A stretch of 13,760 bases of DNA, from positions 1 through 13,760 of the forward strand of contig JAPLGH010000062.1 of assembly GCA_026390285.1 (NCBI GenBank), in the 5' to 3' direction. A program made the position numbers and the translations under genes. This document shows positions 1-7,131 of the stretch, piece by piece (position 1 is the stretch's first letter; the number at the start of each line of letters is the position of its first letter). The notes under the pieces are model-generated. The model searched no databases. It saw only the letters and a program-made list of their open reading frames with translations, and was not told the origin of the DNA. The DNA is from Caldisericota bacterium. GTDB taxonomy: Bacteria > Caldisericota > Caldisericia > Cryosericales > Cryosericaceae.

Positions 1-22
1 ATATTTTGCCTGGAGAGTGGAT

Positions 23-385
23 ATGACTGATATGAAGGGTAAGGTCGTTCTCAGCAGGAACGCCATGGAGGAAATCCTCCGGCTGGCTGTTCTAAATGTG
101 TACGGTGTGACAGGGCTGGCCCCCGTCACATTTGCCGAACGTTTCACTCGTGCTCTGTCGATCCCATCGACACCAAAGGGTGTCGATGCCCAAATCCGAA
201 AAGACGGCACCATCGAAGCGACCGTTCATGTTCGGCTCCAGTATGGTCTTCGCGTTTCCGAAGTCGCCCGTACCATCGCTTCTCAGGTTCGCTATGTCTT
301 CTGCAGCATGACTGGCATATCGCAGGACAGAGTCGAACTGAACGTCGTGGTATGGTCTATACGTGTCGAACACGAAAACGAATAA
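23..385 (+). CDS. Asp23/Gls24 family envelope-stress protein (YloU-like)
   Basis: A 120-residue protein that matches the Asp23/Gls24 family over nearly its whole length, beginning GKVVLSRNAMEEILRLAV and continuing through a conserved mid-region with VYGVTGL and VHVRLQYGLRVSEVA. Family members are small and cytoplasmic or membrane-associated, and are linked to cell-envelope homeostasis; their biochemical role is poorly defined. I chose ATG at 23 because GGAG at 12-15 lies 7 bases upstream. An in-frame GTG at 17 sits too close to that site. The stop lies 20 bases before the TTG start of the next gene. The order Asp23 then DAK2/FakA protein is the same as yloU-yloV in Bacillus, which supports both calls. 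The operon promoter must lie upstream of the window. The family call is confident; the function is not. Confidence 0.88.
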   Translation: MTDMKGKVVLSRNAMEEILRLAVLNVYGVTGLAPVTFAERFTRALSIPSTPKGVDAQIRKDGTIEATVHVRLQYGLRVSEVARTIASQVRYVFCSMTGISQDRVELNVVVWSIRVEHENE

Positions 386-394
386 CTGATCTCC

Positions 395-400
395 TGGAGG
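395..400 (+). promoter_or_regulatory. Ribosome binding site that decides a TTG start
   Basis: TGGAGG lies 5 bases before TTG at 406. It is the only strong Shine-Dalgarno match near the start of the FakA-like gene and argues against the upstream ATG at 352, which has none. Confidence 0.7.
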
Positions 401-405
401 ATATC

Positions 406-2043
406 TTGAAAGAAATCGGTTACAGCGAGCTTGAGGCGTTGTTTACGGCTGCTCTCGCCAGTCTTGAATCTCGCAAAGCCTTCATCAACAGCCTCAACGT
501 TTTCCCCGTGCCGGACGGAGATACGGGGACAAATATGTCCCTCACTCTTCGCACTGCCTTGGAGGAAGTTCAGAAGAGCCACCCCAAGTCTATGAAGGAG
601 TTCGTCTCGACGTTGTCCGCCGGATCCCTCATCGGTGCGCGCGGCAACTCAGGCGTCATCCTGTCCCAGATCATCCGTGGCATGGCCGCGGCAGCAGACA
701 GCAAGTCGGAGCTGACGACGACGGATTTCACTCAAATGCTTGCCAAGGCAACAGAAGTAGCATATAAGGCAGTCGTGACGCCAGTAGAAGGCACCATCCT
801 GACCGTCGTCCGACGCATGGCCGAGAGTGCAGCCGGGCTGCACGAGAAGGATTACACGGAGTACCTTGCCGAGGTCATCAGGACAGGAAGGCAAGCGGTC
901 AAGGAAACTACGGCACAGCTCCCAGCGCTGGCAGAAGCCCATGTGGTGGATGCTGGGGCTGAGGGCCTGGTGACACTCCTGGAAGGCATGTTGATGAGCC
1001 TTCGCGGTGAGTCGGTCGCCTCCCGCCGACTCACGCTTGAGGGTGAGCCCGAGGAGCATGTCGGCCCACAGGAGCTGACGTACCGCTATGACACGGTGAT
1101 CCTGGTGGCTTCTGACACGCTGCCGGAAGCCGAAGTCCGGTCAAAACTGACCGAACGTGGCGACAGCCTCGTCATGGCCTCGGCGGGCGGCCTTACCAAG
1201 ATCCATGTCCACACAAACGAGCCATACGACGCCATCCAGTACCTCATGAAGTTCGCCCCGATACGGGAGGGGCGCATCGAAGACATGCAATACCAGGCAA
1301 ACGAGTATATCGGCGGCAGACCATCCGCTGTGAATACCTCCTCCCAGCCGCTTGCTTCCGCCGAGGGCTGCCCTGGAGACAACATTGATCGTGCATATGT
1401 CGTCGTCTCTCCCGGACCAGGATTTGACGAGATCTTCCGCAAGCTTGGAGCGCAGATCATTGTGGGTGGCGGCGACACGATGAATCCCCCGACCGAGGCT
1501 TTCCTGGATCCGATCAAGAGATGCAGCGCCCGGTCGTTTATGATTTTCCCAAACAACAAGAACATCATCATGGCAGCACAACAGGCTGCCAGTCTCATCG
1601 ACAAAAACGTACAGGTGTTGAACGCCTACCACCCGGTACAGGCAATTGCTGCGCTGGTTCAACTCGCTTCCTGTGGTCCCGATGACGACTGCATGGCAGT
1701 CGCAAACCAGGCGATCGATGCAACGGACTTCTTTGCGGTCACGCGTGCCACCAGGAATGCCACGGTTGCTGGACTGCTTGTCCACGAGGGCGACTACATG
1801 TTGCTGGTAGACGACAAGCTTGTGGGCCTTGGACAGTCGGTCGAGGAAGCGCTGCGTCACCTTCGCAAGTCCCCCATCGCCTGGGACGACAAGTCTCTTG
1901 TATCTGTCTACCGGGGTGTCGAGTTCACTGAGGCGTCATTCGACGCGCTTGTCGTGACCTTGACCGAGCAGTTCTCCGATCTTGAGATTCAGTCCTATTA
2001 CGGAGGGCAGGCCTTCTACGACGCCGTGGGGTCGGTCGAGTAA
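406..2043 (+). CDS. fakA: DAK2 domain protein, FakA-like fatty acid kinase (YloV family)
   Basis: A 545-residue protein close to the length of characterised FakA proteins. FakA phosphorylates fatty acids held by a FakB (DegV) partner; no FakB gene is visible here. Residues about 8-200 are the DhaL/DAK2 nucleotide-binding domain, with NVFPVPDGDTGTNMSLT (Asp37 and Asp39 are likely Mg ligands), GARGNSGVILSQ, and VVDAGAEGLVTLLEG at 180-194. A middle domain carries HVHTNEP at 267-273. The C-terminal domain has GGDTMNP at 355-361 and FPNNKN at 381-386, both typical of YloV proteins. I chose TTG at 406 because TGGAGG at 395-400 lies 5 bases upstream and the family similarity begins there. The open frame extends back to ATG 352, but that would overlap the previous gene and adds residues with no family likeness. 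The stop overlaps the next start as TAATG. Confidence 0.9.
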   Translation: MKEIGYSELEALFTAALASLESRKAFINSLNVFPVPDGDTGTNMSLTLRTALEEVQKSHPKSMKEFVSTLSAGSLIGARGNSGVILSQIIRGMAAAADSKSELTTTDFTQMLAKATEVAYKAVVTPVEGTILTVVRRMAESAAGLHEKDYTEYLAEVIRTGRQAVKETTAQLPALAEAHVVDAGAEGLVTLLEGMLMSLRGESVASRRLTLEGEPEEHVGPQELTYRYDTVILVASDTLPEAEVRSKLTERGDSLVMASAGGLTKIHVHTNEPYDAIQYLMKFAPIREGRIEDMQYQANEYIGGRPSAVNTSSQPLASAEGCPGDNIDRAYVVVSPGPGFDEIFRKLGAQIIVGGGDTMNPPTEAFLDPIKRCSARSFMIFPNNKNIIMAAQQAASLIDKNVQVLNAYHPVQAIAALVQLASCGPDDDCMAVANQAIDATDFFAVTRATRNATVAGLLVHEGDYMLLVDDKLVGLGQSVEEALRHLRKSPIAWDDKSLVSVYRGVEFTEASFDALVVTLTEQFSDLEIQSYYGGQAFYDAVGSVE

Positions 2044-2876
2044 TGGACAGCGCTCAGCTTAGACAACAGGTGACCGTCGCCGTCGAAAGCCTGAGGGGAC
2101 GCATTGGGGAGTCCTACGAGGTTACTGTCGTCCTCGGATCTGGCTTGGCCAGTTTCGTGGACCGCATGGACGGGCGGACTACCGTACCCTACGCTGAGAT
2201 TCCCGGGTTCCCCGTGTCGACAGTCAAGGGACACGCCAGCGCGGTTGTTGCAGGTACGATCAGCGGGCACAGGGTGTTGTGCTTTGCGGGTCGCTTTCAC
2301 TACTACGAGGGCTACGACGCTGCCACCGTGACCATTCCTGTCCGGGTTGCCCAGGCGCTGGGTGTCCGTACGGCACTGTTCACCAATGCTGCGGGTGGCA
2401 TTGCTGATCGCCTGCGGCTGGGGGACCTCATGGTCATTGAAGATCATCTCAACCTGCTGACCGCAGACAGCCCGCTTCGAGGGCTTGCAGATGAGATCTT
2501 CGGTTCCAAATTCGTGAACATGTACACTGCGTATGACCCTGCGCTCGCACAAGCGCTCAAATCAGTCGGCCAACGCCGTTCTCTGCCGATTGCGTCCGGT
2601 GTCTATGCAGCACTGTCCGGGCCTCAGTTCGAGACCCGTGCAGAGATTCGCATGCTGCGGATTCTCGGCGCCGATGCGGTCGGCATGTCCACGATTCCCG
2701 AGGTGATTGTCGCAAACCAGGCAGGCATGCGCGTTGGCGCTGTCTCGGTGATTACAGACCTTGCCACCGATACGGTCACCGAGCTGAGCCATGACCAGGT
2801 GCTCGCGACGGCAAGACATGCGGATGAACACTTGGCAGAGTTGCTGACCGGGGTCATTGACGGGGCTGAGTGGTGA
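2043..2876 (+). CDS. punA: Purine nucleoside phosphorylase (trimeric PNP family)
   Basis: A 277-residue enzyme that splits purine (deoxy)nucleosides with phosphate to give the free base and (deoxy)ribose-1-phosphate in cytoplasmic salvage. Landmarks of the trimeric PNP family are in order: GSG around Ser33, GRFHYYEGY with His86 and Tyr88, the TNAAGG strand at 114-119, GPQFET with Glu197, GADAVGMSTIPEVIVA with Met215, and a C-terminal His250. One specificity position differs. Where the human-type enzyme has Asn in ITN (Asn243), this protein has Asp239 in VITDLA (codon GAC at 2757-2759). In that family this position, together with the Glu of FET, selects 6-oxo over 6-amino purines. The ATG at 2043 shares a base with the preceding stop (TAATG), which suggests translational coupling. 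The pyrimidine counterpart follows directly. The family call is firm; the exact substrate range is open. Confidence 0.93.
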   Translation: MDSAQLRQQVTVAVESLRGRIGESYEVTVVLGSGLASFVDRMDGRTTVPYAEIPGFPVSTVKGHASAVVAGTISGHRVLCFAGRFHYYEGYDAATVTIPVRVAQALGVRTALFTNAAGGIADRLRLGDLMVIEDHLNLLTADSPLRGLADEIFGSKFVNMYTAYDPALAQALKSVGQRRSLPIASGVYAALSGPQFETRAEIRMLRILGADAVGMSTIPEVIVANQAGMRVGAVSVITDLATDTVTELSHDQVLATARHADEHLAELLTGVIDGAEW

Positions 2877-4216
2877 ACACAAGCTTTGCTGAGCTTATCG
2901 AGCAGAAAAAGTCGGGCGGCGAGCTGTCCGATGAGGAGGTCTCCTGGTGGATTGATGGACTTGTGAGTGGCTCCATTCCGGACTACCAGACGTCTGCGAT
3001 GCTCATGGCCATCTATTTCAGGGGAATGAATGCTCACGAGACTTCATGGCTCACGCATTGTATCAGTACAAGCGGGAACGTCATCGACCTTTCTTCCCTG
3101 AAGGGAATAAAATGCGACAAACACTCCTCGGGCGGTGTCGCTGACACAGTGTCTATCCCACTCATCGCCATTGCGGCAAGCTGTGGTGCCGTGATGCCTA
3201 AGATGTCGGGAAGGGGCCTGGGCCACTCCGGCGGAACAATCGACAAGCTTGAATCGATTCCGGGTTTTGACGTGAACTTGACTCCATCCGCATTTGCCGA
3301 GGTCGTCAATCGGTTTGGTGCAGCCATCATGGCTCAGACTGGCGACGTGGCCGTGGCCGACAAGAAGCTGTACGCTCTTCGTGATGTGACTGCAACGATT
3401 GACTCTCTGCCTCTTATCGCATCCAGCATCATGGGCAAGAAGCTTGCATCCGGAGCCGACGTGATTGTCCTGGACGTGAAGTGGGGATCGGGAGCCTTCA
3501 TGACAGGCAAGTCGGAAGCCATCAGACTGGCGAAAACCATGGTGGACATAGGGGAGGACAACGGCAAGACGACTGTGGCCTATGTGACGGACATGAATGA
3601 GCCGCTGGGCAATGCCGTAGGCAACGCGCTCGAGATCGTCGAGGCTGTCCAGGTCCTCAAGGGGCATGGACCAGCCAAACTCGTCGACGTCATTCTGACA
3701 CTCTGCGACGAGATCCTCGTGCAAAGCGGCATCGTTCAGAACCGCGAAGACGCCAGAACAATGGCCATGAGCGCCATTGCCAGCGGGAATGCACTGCAGC
3801 GCTTTGCGGATATCGTCAGGGCACAGAGCGGCGATCCCGCATTCATCGACAATCCGGAGCTTCTTCCGCAGGCCGCTGTAAGACGCCTCGTGTATGCTCC
3901 TCGGACTGGAGTCGTCACGAGCATGGATGCGAAAAACATTGGCCTGGCTGCGATGCATCTCGGTGCGGGACGCCGAACGAAGCAAGACGTCATCGATCTG
4001 GCCGTCGGCCTGGTCCTGGACGTCAAGACTGGCGATGCAGTCAGTGCTGGACACCAGATCGCGACCGTCTATGCACGCACGGAGGCCGACGCGACAGCGT
4101 GCGAGCAGGAGATCCTGGGGGCAATTGTCGTCGGGAAAGCGCCCGTCCCTCGGTGGCAGACCGTCGTGGCAAAGATCAGCCGTGCGGACGGTGTGGTGAC
4201 GTACGAGCCTTCGTGA
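2873..4216 (+). CDS. pdp: Pyrimidine nucleoside phosphorylase / thymidine phosphorylase
   Basis: A 447-residue enzyme that phosphorolyses thymidine and/or uridine to base and sugar-1-phosphate. It has the usual length and layout of the family: an N-terminal helical domain, a large alpha/beta domain and a C-terminal alpha/beta hammerhead. Visible motifs include DKHSSGG near residue 83, MSGRGLGHSGGTIDKLESI at about 111-129, the base-contacting trio Arg170, Ser185 and Lys189 in ALRD and IASSIMGKK, and GSGAFM. The phosphate loop reads GGVAD where many members have GGVGD. Two GTG codons, 2870 and 2873, are possible. I prefer 2873 because GGGG at 2862-2865 is then 7 bases away and it gives the same 4-base GTGA overlap with the preceding stop as the next junction. 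Sequence alone cannot separate a thymidine-specific (deoA) enzyme from a dual-specificity (pdp) enzyme. Confidence 0.92.
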   Translation: MNTSFAELIEQKKSGGELSDEEVSWWIDGLVSGSIPDYQTSAMLMAIYFRGMNAHETSWLTHCISTSGNVIDLSSLKGIKCDKHSSGGVADTVSIPLIAIAASCGAVMPKMSGRGLGHSGGTIDKLESIPGFDVNLTPSAFAEVVNRFGAAIMAQTGDVAVADKKLYALRDVTATIDSLPLIASSIMGKKLASGADVIVLDVKWGSGAFMTGKSEAIRLAKTMVDIGEDNGKTTVAYVTDMNEPLGNAVGNALEIVEAVQVLKGHGPAKLVDVILTLCDEILVQSGIVQNREDARTMAMSAIASGNALQRFADIVRAQSGDPAFIDNPELLPQAAVRRLVYAPRTGVVTSMDAKNIGLAAMHLGAGRRTKQDVIDLAVGLVLDVKTGDAVSAGHQIATVYARTEADATACEQEILGAIVVGKAPVPRWQTVVAKISRADGVVTYEPS

Positions 4217-6819
4217 AAACGGTTATTCTTGGCCATGCAGGTGCGGACTTTGACTGTGTAGCCTCAATGGCTGGACTGTCCCGGCTGTATGCCGGGGCCG
4301 TTCCAGTGTTGCCTGGGTCCCTCGAGCCGAACGTGGAAGAATTCCTCCGGCTCTACGAGGGACGTTTTCGTTTTGTGCGCATGCCTGCGCCCACTTTGCT
4401 GAAAGAAGACATCGAGACAGTCATTATTGCTGACACGATCGTCGCATCCCGTCTCGGTGAGTACAAGGGGATCCTCTCGCTGCCCGGGATAAAGCTGGTT
4501 GCGTATGACCACCATGAGCCGAACTCGGCGAGCCTGGTGCACATTGACGAGGGGCATATCCGAAAGTGCGGAGCGACCGCGTCGCTTGTGACCGCCGCGC
4601 TCCGCGAGGAGCTGGTTCCCGTGAACCCGGACGAGGCCACACTGCTTGCCCTTGGAATCTATGAGGACACGGGGTCGCTGCTGTTCGCCGAGACGACCGC
4701 TTTCGACGTTGAGCAGGCTGCCTATCTGCTCAAAGCCGGGGCAAGCCTCTCCATGGTCGCGCGCTACGTAACCACCTACCTGACCCCGGAACAGCAAACG
4801 GCTCTCGAGAATGCGCTCAACAATGCTCAGGTCAGGACAGTTGCTGGAGCACAGATCGCATTCTCCATCGTGCATGCAGAGCGGAACGTCGGCAACCTCT
4901 CCGTCATCGTCCACCGGCTTGCCCAGATCATCAAGGCAGAAGCTCTGTTTCTCATCTACCAGACCCCCCAGACGCTCTACGTTCTTGGGCGCAGTGACCG
5001 CCTGCTCAACGTCGCGGAGTTGCTTGCTCCTCTGGGAGGAGCTGGCCGGGTCCATGCTGCAGCATCCATCCTCCGGGACGGAACGTCTGCCGAGACTGCA
5101 CTGGAGAGGATTGTGTCCTCCATAGCTGCACGAAATACCCAGCGATATCAGGTCGTGCATGATATCATGACGTCCCATCCCGCGTCAATCTCGCAGGACC
5201 GAGTTGCTGAACAAGCGCTGCAGACCATGGTGAATCTCGGGTTCTCAGTCCTGCCGGTCGAACATGATGGGCACATTGTTGGCATCGTAGCCAAGAAAAC
5301 CCTCGAGAAGACTTCCCTTACGCGGCTCCAGCAGAAGCCTGTGCACTACTTCCTGAATACGCGAATTCCAGCCGTCCCTCTCACTGCAACCGTAGAAGAG
5401 CTCATACAGGCGTTTGGTACCTACAACACAGGCCTGCTTCTGGTCATGGAACGGGATCACCTTCTGGGTGTGGTGTCGAGATCCGACGTCCTACGCTACC
5501 TCAACAGCACGGCACATCCGCAGAGCGTGGTGGGTGCAACAGGCGGTCGGGTCATTGCGCGTTCCGACCTTGATCGCTGGGGCGGAAGCGATACTGCGGC
5601 GACATTGGCGAGAATCGGTCAAATCGGGGATGCAGAGGAAAACCGTGCCTATCTGGTGGGCGGATCGGTACGTGACGTCCTCCTTGGCAGGTACCCTAAC
5701 GATTGGGACATCGTCACGGACAAAGACGTCTCGGGGGTCGCGGCGGCAGTCGCCCAGACCTTCGAGACCAGCGTGATTTCCTATGGACGCTTCATGACGC
5801 ACAAGATTCGCATACGGCAGAGGGAATACGACTTTGCAGGCGCCCGCCTCGAGTACTACGACTTCCCGGGCTCGCTGCCCACGGTCGCTCCCGCGTCCCT
5901 GATGAAGGATCTGCTGAGGAGGGACTTCACTGTGAATGCTCTTGCGATGTCCCTGTCAGAGAGTGATTTTGGCACGGTCGTCGATGCCACTGGTGGGCTG
6001 AAGGACCTCGAAGCGCGCATAATTCGAATGACCTATCCCGACAGTTTCATCGAGGACCCGGCACGGATACTGCGTGCTGTGGCAGCCGAGACGCGCCTTG
6101 GCTTCATCGTCGAAGATGACACGCGCGTGAAGGAAAGAGAGGCTCTTGAACTCGGACTTCTCAACGTCCGTCGCAACAGACGCGCACAGGACGAGTTCAA
6201 GGAGATGCTCTCGGGAGACAGATGCGTCGCATGCATCAAAGCACTCAGCGTCCTCGGATGCAAGCTCATCGGCCTTCCACTGGTTCCTCCGCGGGCAGCG
6301 AAACTCCGACTCCTGGCCGCGCTGGAAAAGGCCCCGCACGCGACCGTGAACGGCCTGGACGCTCCTCCGTGGGTTGCGCCGCTTCTCGTCTGGCTCGGCG
6401 ACGTGTCCTCTCAGGAATTGCAGGAAGTCCTGAAGGACTTCGGGTTGAACGACCGGCTGGCGATGGCATGCCGGCCCTGGCAGCGAAAGGAACGTTCTCT
6501 TCGTCGCCTTGTCGAACGCGGATCACGCAGCGTGAGTGCTGTGGCTGAGCAACTTGAGGGCACGCCCTTGCCGATTCTCTCGATTCTGGAGGCCCGCCTT
6601 TCCCAACTGAAGACCACCGCACCCACACACCTCCTCATGACGGTCCTTTCACGTATACAGGAGCCACGGCTCTTATCCGGCGAGGACGTTATGAGGCTCG
6701 GCATTCCCGAGGGACAACAGGTCGGGCTCCTTCTCGGCCGGGTGCGACGTTTGCAGCTGGATGGCATCATCGGCTCGAAGGAGGAAGCTGTAGCGTATCT
6801 GTGCAGGCCAAATGGTTGA
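4213..6819 (+). CDS. DHH/DHHA1-CBS-CBS-tRNA nucleotidyltransferase fusion (probable A-adding enzyme)
   Basis: An 868-residue multidomain protein. Residues 1-160 are a DHH phosphoesterase with all four metal motifs: DFD (Asp12, Asp14), Asp74 in IADT, DHH at 99-101, and Asp152 in YEDTG. A DHHA1 domain follows, with GGAGRVHAAAS at about 275-285. Two CBS domains span roughly 317-430. Residues 480-680 form a class II tRNA nucleotidyltransferase/poly(A) polymerase head: GGSVRD at 483-488, catalytic DWD at 497-499, RRDFTVNA at 569-576 and DPARILRAV. The C-terminal tail ends with a GEDVMRLGIP segment near 822 that is typical of the family. In other deep-branching bacteria this architecture has been tied to the A-adding half of split CCA addition; the DHH part resembles nanoRNase/pAp phosphatases. 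GTG at 4213 makes a 4-base GTGA overlap with the previous stop. The longer frame back to 4099 would lie inside the preceding gene. Confidence 0.88.
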   Translation: MKTVILGHAGADFDCVASMAGLSRLYAGAVPVLPGSLEPNVEEFLRLYEGRFRFVRMPAPTLLKEDIETVIIADTIVASRLGEYKGILSLPGIKLVAYDHHEPNSASLVHIDEGHIRKCGATASLVTAALREELVPVNPDEATLLALGIYEDTGSLLFAETTAFDVEQAAYLLKAGASLSMVARYVTTYLTPEQQTALENALNNAQVRTVAGAQIAFSIVHAERNVGNLSVIVHRLAQIIKAEALFLIYQTPQTLYVLGRSDRLLNVAELLAPLGGAGRVHAAASILRDGTSAETALERIVSSIAARNTQRYQVVHDIMTSHPASISQDRVAEQALQTMVNLGFSVLPVEHDGHIVGIVAKKTLEKTSLTRLQQKPVHYFLNTRIPAVPLTATVEELIQAFGTYNTGLLLVMERDHLLGVVSRSDVLRYLNSTAHPQSVVGATGGRVIARSDLDRWGGSDTAATLARIGQIGDAEENRAYLVGGSVRDVLLGRYPNDWDIVTDKDVSGVAAAVAQTFETSVISYGRFMTHKIRIRQREYDFAGARLEYYDFPGSLPTVAPASLMKDLLRRDFTVNALAMSLSESDFGTVVDATGGLKDLEARIIRMTYPDSFIEDPARILRAVAAETRLGFIVEDDTRVKEREALELGLLNVRRNRRAQDEFKEMLSGDRCVACIKALSVLGCKLIGLPLVPPRAAKLRLLAALEKAPHATVNGLDAPPWVAPLLVWLGDVSSQELQEVLKDFGLNDRLAMACRPWQRKERSLRRLVERGSRSVSAVAEQLEGTPLPILSILEARLSQLKTTAPTHLLMTVLSRIQEPRLLSGEDVMRLGIPEGQQVGLLLGRVRRLQLDGIIGSKEEAVAYLCRPNG

Positions 6820-6843
6820 CGCACGGACGTCCGCGCCTATAAT
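6816..6843 (+). promoter_or_regulatory. Sigma70-type promoter of the tRNA gene
   Basis: TTGACG at 6816-6821 and TATAAT at 6838-6843 are separated by 16 bases. The -35 box overlaps the TGA stop (6817-6819) of the preceding gene. The first bases after the -10 box are GC-rich (GGC at 6844-6846), as in stringently controlled stable-RNA promoters. A perfect 10-base palindrome, CGGACGTCCG (6824-6833), fills most of the spacer. Confidence 0.8.
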
Positions 6844-6870
6844 GGCAGAGGCGCAGGCCCTTTCCTGACG

Positions 6871-6883
6871 TGCGCACAGCGCA
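6871..6883 (+). other. Short hairpin in the tRNA 5' leader
   Basis: TGCGC (6871-6875) and GCGCA (6879-6883) can pair across an ACA(C)-type three-base loop, ending one base before the mature tRNA 5' end. It may help present the leader for RNase P cleavage. This is only a structural observation. Confidence 0.35.
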
Positions 6884-6884
6884 G

Positions 6885-6959
6885 GGGCCCATAGCTCAAC
6901 GGTAGAGCAGGTGGCTCATAACCACTTGGTTCTTGGTTCGAATCCAGGTGGGCCCACCA
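6885..6959 (+). tRNA. tRNA with CAT anticodon (elongator Met or lysidine-type Ile2)
   Basis: A complete 75-base tRNA with encoded CCA. The acceptor stem GGGCCCA/TGGGCCC is fully paired, the D-stem is GCTC/GAGC with a short 7-base loop, the anticodon stem is GGTGG/CCACT with one G-T pair, and the anticodon loop is CTCATAA. The T-stem is CTTGG/CCAGG with loop TTCGAAT, followed by discriminator A. The paired first base pair and the lack of three consecutive G-C pairs in the anticodon stem exclude initiator tRNA. Base pairs C4-G69 and C5-G68, reported as TilS recognition elements, and a 3' anticodon-arm region resembling bacterial Ile2 make tRNA-Ile2(k2CAU) a serious alternative to elongator Met. 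I lean slightly to Ile2. Confidence 0.95.
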
Positions 6960-6961
6960 TT

Positions 6962-6995
6962 GTGTTAACACTACGTTTGTGGTGCAGCCACAGAC
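6962..6995 (+). terminator. Possible weak terminator region after the tRNA
   Basis: Three bases after the tRNA lies a perfect palindrome, GTGTTAACAC (6962-6971). It is followed by a hairpin with an 8-bp stem, GTTTGTGG/CCACAGAC (6975-6995, loop TGCAG, one T-G pair). The following bases (TCTGTTC) are only modestly T-rich, so termination is uncertain. The remainder of the gap to 7131 shows no gene. Confidence 0.35.
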
Positions 6996-7131
6996 TCTGT
7001 TCACTTCCTGCCCGAGGTACTGAGCGGGTACGGTGTGTCGCGTATTGTTTCCTCAATCCGCTTGGCACTGCTCTTCTTGAACTGCCCGGGTATCCTCGGG
7101 TCTCAACGCTCCAACCGAAGCGATGGAAAGT

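Noticed and set aside
352..405. Upstream ATG start for the FakA-like protein
   Set aside because: It has no Shine-Dalgarno site, overlaps the Asp23 gene, and adds residues without family likeness; TTG 406 has a strong site.
3044..4054. 336-codon antisense frame in the pyrimidine phosphorylase gene
   Set aside because: It lies fully inside a clear enzyme gene and has no ribosome binding site or family likeness.
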